Source of the DNA: Clostridium sp. CMCC3677
Lineage (GTDB): Bacteria; Bacillota; Clostridia; Clostridiales; Clostridiaceae
NCBI RefSeq assembly: GCF_023845585.1
Contig: NZ_JAMQHS010000008.1
Location: forward strand, 62,001-126,000
DNA length: 64,000 bases
Reading direction: 5' to 3'
Part shown: in pieces, positions 60,614 to 64,000 of the stretch
How positions within the stretch are numbered: the stretch's first letter is position 1
Layout: each line of letters begins with the position of its first letter
Program-made: the position numbers and the translations under genes
Notes under the pieces: generated by a model
The model's input: only the letters and a program-made list of their open reading frames with translations
Databases searched by the model: none
What the model was told of the DNA's origin: nothing

Positions 60614-60775
60614 TTGGAGACAAATTATATGGTTATTTTATTTACAATTATAAATATTTTATTAATAGCATTAATTGTAGTAGGGATATTTAAGGGGGTT
60701 AAAAAGGTAAGTAATTTTGTAAATAAAGTTGAAAATTTAGATAAAAAAATTGATGATGTTTTAAAGAAATTATAA
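60614..60775 (+). CDS. Small single-helix membrane protein (53 residues)
   Basis: TTG 60614 behind AGAGGAGTGA starts a 53-residue protein: one membrane helix (VILFTIINILLIALIVVGIF) and a Lys-rich amphipathic tail with a heptad-like pattern (VNKVENLDKKIDDVLKKL), which could form a coiled coil. No family recognised. It is followed by another tiny membrane protein gene and a shared terminator. A TATAAT at 60584 may be its -10 box. Confidence 0.65.
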   Translation: METNYMVILFTIINILLIALIVVGIFKGVKKVSNFVNKVENLDKKIDDVLKKL

Positions 60776-60846
60776 AAAATATTATGTTAAGTTATTATCA
60801 AAAAATATCTTAACATTTAATAAGATTACTTATTAGGGGGATATTT

Positions 60847-60966
60847 ATGGAGAATATGAGTATTATGAGTGGAGCTATAGCATTTGGTATAATTCCAAAG
60901 TTAATTTTATGGGTAATGGAAGTTTATGCATTATTTTTAGGGATTAAAGCACTTAAGATTTATATT
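60847..60966 (+). CDS. Small membrane protein (39 residues)
   Basis: ATG 60847, 4 bases after the end of a TTAGGGGGATATTT-type ribosome binding region, starts a 39-residue protein dominated by a hydrophobic stretch (FGIIPKLILWVMEVYALFLG) and ending KALKIY. No known family. The gene pair 60614/60847 may be an operon ending at the terminator at 61002. Confidence 0.55.
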
Positions 60967-61001
60967 GATAAGAATTCTTAGAAATAATTCAATATTATAT
61001 A

Positions 61002-61036
61002 ACAAAAGAGTTAGCAAAAATTTGTCTAACTCTTTT
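61002..61036 (+). terminator. Terminator after small membrane protein genes
   Basis: AAAAGAGTTAG pairs perfectly with CTAACTCTTTT; the T run continues. Confidence 0.88.
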
Positions 61037-61281
61037 TTAATTAAATTAAGATATTTTATAACAACTAAAATAACTATTCTAAATGTCACTCCATGAAAAA
61101 AGGAATACTTTCTGCAAAGAAGTAATTGAAAATTTTAATAAAGTCTTTTTGTTTTTGTGGATGAAGTCCCAAAAAATATTATATTGCTTTCTTAAGTAGT
61201 AGTTCATAAATAAATTAAGTATAATAATAGCATGTAATGTTATTTTAAAAATAGTTATATGAGTATTGGAGAAATATATAT
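61037..61281. other. Intergenic region upstream of acoR-like gene
   Basis: AT-rich, no open frame. A TATAAT at 61220-61225 may be the -10 box of the activator gene, without a clear -35 box. Confidence 0.4.
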
Positions 61282-63222
61282 ATGGAAAATTACATGAACT
61301 TTATTAATAATGCATGGAAAAAATTTATTGATACTGGAGAAGTAGATAGTAAAGTTAGAAGTGAAATAGCGGAATCATGGATAAGGTGTAGGAAATATGG
61401 TGTTGATCCTAACAATGGTAAGGGAAATGTTAAACATCCAGAGATAGATAAATTAATAAAAAGTAATATTGAACTTATTTCAGTAGCTCGACCTATTATG
61501 GAAAGTATTTATAGTATGGTTTCTGGATCGGGTTTTGCTTTATTTTTGTCAGATAAAGATGGCTATTTATTAGAGATAATAGGCGATCAAGATATAATGG
61601 AGAGGGTTAATGAATTAAACTTTTTAAAAGGAGAATTATGGACAGAAAATATAGTTGGAACTAATGCTATAGGAACAGCACTATATCTTAATAAGCCAGT
61701 TCAAACAATAGGTGCAGAACATTATGGAATAAATCAACATTCATGGACTTGTTCAGCATCACCAATTCATGATGAAGACGGAAATTTAATAGGGTGTATA
61801 AATATGTCTGGAAATTATTATAATGCTCATTCTCATACTATGGGAATAGTAACAGCTGCAGCTCAGTCAATTCAAAAACAAATGGCTTTAACTATTTCAT
61901 ATAAATTATTAAATGTAACTTTTGATTCTATATCTGAAGGTATGATAGTTATTAATGAAAATATGAAAGTGAAAAGGGTAAATGGAAGAGCATTAGATAT
62001 ATTAAATATATCATTAGAAGAAGCTATGAAAATGAACATTGATAAATTTTTAAATGGGGTACATTTTCATAAATTACTTAAGGAACAGAATAAATCTTTA
62101 AATAATATAGAATGGGATTTTCATATTAATGATAGCGTAGTTAAGTGTGTTATAAATGTAGTGCCATTAAATATAAGTGGTAAGAATAATGGGATGGTAA
62201 TAACTTTTATAGAAGTTAAAAGGGTACATAAATTAGTAAATAAATTTGTAGGATACAAAGCTCAATATAAATTTGATGATATTATGACAACAAATAAAGA
62301 TATGAAAAAGATGATAGCTTTTGCAAAAAAAGCTGCTGTAAGTGATTGTAATATATTAATTCAAGGAGAAAGTGGAACTGGAAAAGAATTAATAGCACAA
62401 TCAATACATAATTATAGTGAGCGAGATAAAGGACCATTTGTTGCTGTAAACTGTGCATCAATTCCGAGAGAATTAGTTGAAAGTGAATTATTTGGATATG
62501 AAAAAGGTGCTTTTACAGGAGCTTCAAAAGAGGGACACCCAGGAAAATTTGAATTGGCAGATGGAGGAACAATATTTTTAGATGAAATAGGGGAACTTCC
62601 GTTAGATACTCAGAGTAAGCTTCTTAGAGTTTTAGATAATGGAAAGATTATAAGGGTTGGAGGAAATTATGAAAAGCAACTAAATGTGAGAGTTATTGGT
62701 GCTACAAATAGAATATTAAAAAATGAAATAAATAAACAAAATTTTAGAGAAGATTTATATTATAGATTAAGTGTAATGGAGATAAAAACTATTCCTTTAA
62801 GAGATAGAATAGATGATATAAATGTACTTATAAATTATTTTATAGAAAAACTAAATTTAAAAAATAAAGATAAGATTACAAAAATAAATGATTACTATGT
62901 AGATGAATTAAAAAAGTATAATTGGCCAGGAAACATAAGAGAACTCAGAAATGTAGTAGAGAGAGACTATTATCTAAGTGATGATGAACTTATAAGTATA
63001 AATAATATGAATTATGTAGAGGCAAATAAGAACTTAGAAGAGGAAAAATTTACAGAAGAAGATATAAAAATACTACCTCTTGATTACTTAGAGAGGAATG
63101 CTATAAAGGATGCTATAAAAAAATGCAATGGAAATATTCAAATGGCATCAAAGTTACTGAATATAGGAAGAGCTACATTATATAGAAAGATTAAAAAGTA
63201 TGACATAAGTGTATCAAAATGA
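61282..63222 (+). CDS. acoR: Sigma-54-dependent activator, AcoR/DhaR type
   Basis: A 646-residue enhancer-binding protein. The N-terminus [17 protein letters not shown] is typical of AcoR; a GAF domain (about 60-200, with [12 protein letters not shown] and GCINMSG) and a PAS domain (about 205-315) follow; the AAA+ domain has GESGTGKE, the intact sigma-54 loop GAFTGA and [10 protein letters not shown]; the C-terminal Fis-type helix-turn-helix is [17 protein letters not shown]. AcoR-type proteins sense acetoin or related compounds. The next gene encodes a butanediol dehydrogenase behind a -24/-12 promoter, so local control is likely. Confidence 0.9.
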   Translation: MENYMNFINNAWKKFIDTGEVDSKVRSEIAESWIRCRKYGVDPNNGKGNVKHPEIDKLIKSNIELISVARPIMESIYSMVSGSGFALFLSDKDGYLLEIIGDQDIMERVNELNFLKGELWTENIVGTNAIGTALYLNKPVQTIGAEHYGINQHSWTCSASPIHDEDGNLIGCINMSGNYYNAHSHTMGIVTAAAQSIQKQMALTISYKLLNVTFDSISEGMIVINENMKVKRVNGRALDILNISLEEAMKMNIDKFLNGVHFHKLLKEQNKSLNNIEWDFHINDSVVKCVINVVPLNISGKNNGMVITFIEVKRVHKLVNKFVGYKAQYKFDDIMTTNKDMKKMIAFAKKAAVSDCNILIQGESGTGKELIAQSIHNYSERDKGPFVAVNCASIPRELVESELFGYEKGAFTGASKEGHPGKFELADGGTIFLDEIGELPLDTQSKLLRVLDNGKIIRVGGNYEKQLNVRVIGATNRILKNEINKQNFREDLYYRLSVMEIKTIPLRDRIDDINVLINYFIEKLNLKNKDKITKINDYYVDELKKYNWPGNIRELRNVVERDYYLSDDELISINNMNYVEANKNLEEEKFTEEDIKILPLDYLERNAIKDAIKKCNGNIQMASKLLNIGRATLYRKIKKYDISVSK

Positions 63223-63278
63223 GAATGAAAAGAGTAAGTGTATCAAAATGATAAAAATAAATGTATCATATTGATACA
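63210..63278. promoter_or_regulatory. Activator palindromes upstream of butanediol dehydrogenase gene
   Basis: TGTATCAAAATGAGAATG (63210), TGTATCAAAATGATAAA (63239) and the perfect palindrome TGTATCATATTGATACA (63262-63278) lie 120-190 bases before the -24 box. The last lies inside a 17-bp perfect inverted repeat (63252-63268 / 63272-63288) that could also end the acoR transcript. Confidence 0.65.
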
Positions 63279-63398
63279 TTTATTTTTATATATAGATATA
63301 ATTAAAGTTAATTTTAATATTTTATAAATAAGCTATATAGTTGTAAATACAGAGGTTTTCAATAAATAACTTTATAATTTAATAATTATGTTAAGAAT

Positions 63399-63416
63399 TT
63401 GGCATGGATATTGCTA
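63399..63416 (+). promoter_or_regulatory. Sigma-54 promoter of butanediol dehydrogenase gene
   Basis: TTGGCATGGATATTGCTA has GG (63401-63402) and GC (63413-63414) 10 bases apart, 61 bases before the gene. Confidence 0.87.
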
Positions 63417-63476
63417 TGTAAATATGTATGTTAATTAATTAACAATATATTTAGATATTTAGGGAGGAATTTTAAT

Positions 63477-64000
63477 ATGAAAGCAGCATTATGGTATGCA
63501 AAGAAAGATGTTAGAGTAGAAGAAATTGAAGAGCCAAAGGTTACAAGCAATGGTGTGAAAATAAAAGTAAAATGGTGTGGGATATGTGGATCAGACTTAC
63601 ATGAATATTTAGGAGGACCTATATTTATTCCAGTAGGACAGCCTCATCCATTAAGTGGAACAACTGCACCAGTAGTTTTAGGTCATGAATTTTCAGGTGA
63701 TATTGTAGAAGTTGGTGAAAATGTAACAAAGTTTAAGGTTGGAGATAGAGTAATTGTTGAACCTATAGTTGCATGTGGAAAATGTCCAGCATGTTTAGAA
63801 GGAAAATATAATTTATGTTCATCTTTAGGATTCCATGGACTTTGTGGAAGTGGTGGAGGACTTGCAGAATATACAGTTTTTCCAGAAGAATTCATACATA
63901 AGATACCAGATGAAATGTCTTACGAACAAGCAGCCTTAGTTGAACCAATGGCAGTAGCACTACATTCAATTAGAGTAGGAAACTTTAAAATTGGAGATAC
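63477..64000 (+). CDS. bdhA: (R,R)-butanediol dehydrogenase / zinc alcohol dehydrogenase (cut by window edge)
   Basis: The first 174 residues of a medium-chain zinc dehydrogenase are present. KVKWCGICGSDLHEY holds the catalytic zinc Cys and LGHEFSGDIVEVG the catalytic His/Glu; CGKCPACLEGKYNLC is the structural-zinc loop. PIFIPVGQPHPLSG is characteristic of 2,3-butanediol dehydrogenases, which interconvert acetoin and butanediol with NAD(P)H. The start ATG follows AGGGAGGAATTTTAAT. The frame runs off the right edge. Control by the upstream AcoR-type activator is inferred. Confidence 0.92.
   Translation, partial: MKAALWYAKKDVRVEEIEEPKVTSNGVKIKVKWCGICGSDLHEYLGGPIFIPVGQPHPLSGTTAPVVLGHEFSGDIVEVGENVTKFKVGDRVIVEPIVACGKCPACLEGKYNLCSSLGFHGLCGSGGGLAEYTVFPEEFIHKIPDEMSYEQAALVEPMAVALHSIRVGNFKIGD

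Noticed and set aside
61094-61116. Possible -24/-12 element GGAATACTTTCTGC upstream of the acoR-like gene
   Set aside because: The GG-N10-GC spacing fits, but the -24 box lacks TGGCA and no palindromic activator site is nearby.
1-64000. tRNA, rRNA or CRISPR arrays
   Set aside because: No regularly spaced repeats with spacers, no CCA-ended cloverleaf and no rRNA-like GC-rich stretch were seen on either strand by eye; a tRNAscan or CRISPR finder run was not possible.

Overview
The window comes from a very AT-rich Firmicute of the genus Clostridium (sensu stricto). Support for this: strong GGAGG ribosome binding sites, frequent TTG/GTG starts, AT-rich codons, and the order (DUF2344)-rng-rplU-prp-rpmA-obgE-yhbY-nadD-yqeK-lytR. 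The butanediol dehydrogenase at the right edge and the overall gene set look closest to the C. butyricum / C. beijerinckii group, but the species cannot be fixed from sequence alone. Almost every gene is on the + strand. No rRNA, tRNA or CRISPR was seen.

Layout. (1) 1-13.5 kb: housekeeping core. RNase G, ribosomal proteins L21 and L27 behind an L21 leader RNA, the L27 protease Prp, the GTPase Obg, NadD/YqeK, an LCP cell-wall ligase, a pseudouridine synthase, a DD-carboxypeptidase, a ComEA-like protein, a lipoprotein, an RDD protein and RlmD. (2) 13.5-23 kb: accessory genes. A decayed MNT-HEPN toxin-antitoxin pair next to a possible IS200/IS605 remnant, a TetR-controlled ABC exporter pair behind a promoter overlapped by a Fur-like box, a cupin remnant, a MecA_N-type penicillin-binding protein and a diguanylate cyclase. 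(3) 23.2-56.6 kb: a large anaerobic purine/urate catabolic island. A sigma-54 activator is followed by ygeY, ygeW, arcC, ygeX (dpaL), ssnA, a PreA-like flavoprotein and ridA; then a purine permease, a fused molybdenum hydroxylase and hyuA; guaD on the minus strand; a three-subunit xanthine dehydrogenase; a second purine permease; a BtuCDF-type metal/oxyanion transporter; and the labile-selenium cofactor genes yqeC, yqeB, yedF, selD, a double-cubane-cluster reductase with its ATP-dependent activator, mocA and an XdhC-type maturation factor. (4) 56.8-60 kb: an ECF cobalt transporter (cbiQO, then a cobalamin riboswitch, then cbiMN). (5) 60-64 kb: a repeat-rich gap with a 217-bp MITE and a possible structured RNA, two tiny membrane proteins, an AcoR-type sigma-54 activator and the start of a butanediol dehydrogenase gene.

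How the genes fit together. Guanine is deaminated (GuaD) and purines enter through two NCS2 permeases. Selenium-dependent molybdenum hydroxylases act on the rings, HyuA, SsnA, YgeY and YgeW open and trim them, carbamate kinase recovers ATP from carbamoyl phosphate, and YgeX converts 2,3-diaminopropionate to pyruvate and ammonia, with RidA removing the reactive enamine. SelD, YedF, YqeB, YqeC, MocA and XdhC would build the Se-Mo cofactor; the window shows no selA or selB, so SelD here looks dedicated to this cofactor. Three -24/-12 promoters (25215, 33603, 40614) with upstream TTATC-N5-GATAA palindromes tie the catabolic genes to the sigma-54 activator. A fourth -24/-12 promoter (63399) with similar palindromes serves the butanediol gene. 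The double-cubane reductase pair inside the selenium operon is the part least explained by known biology.
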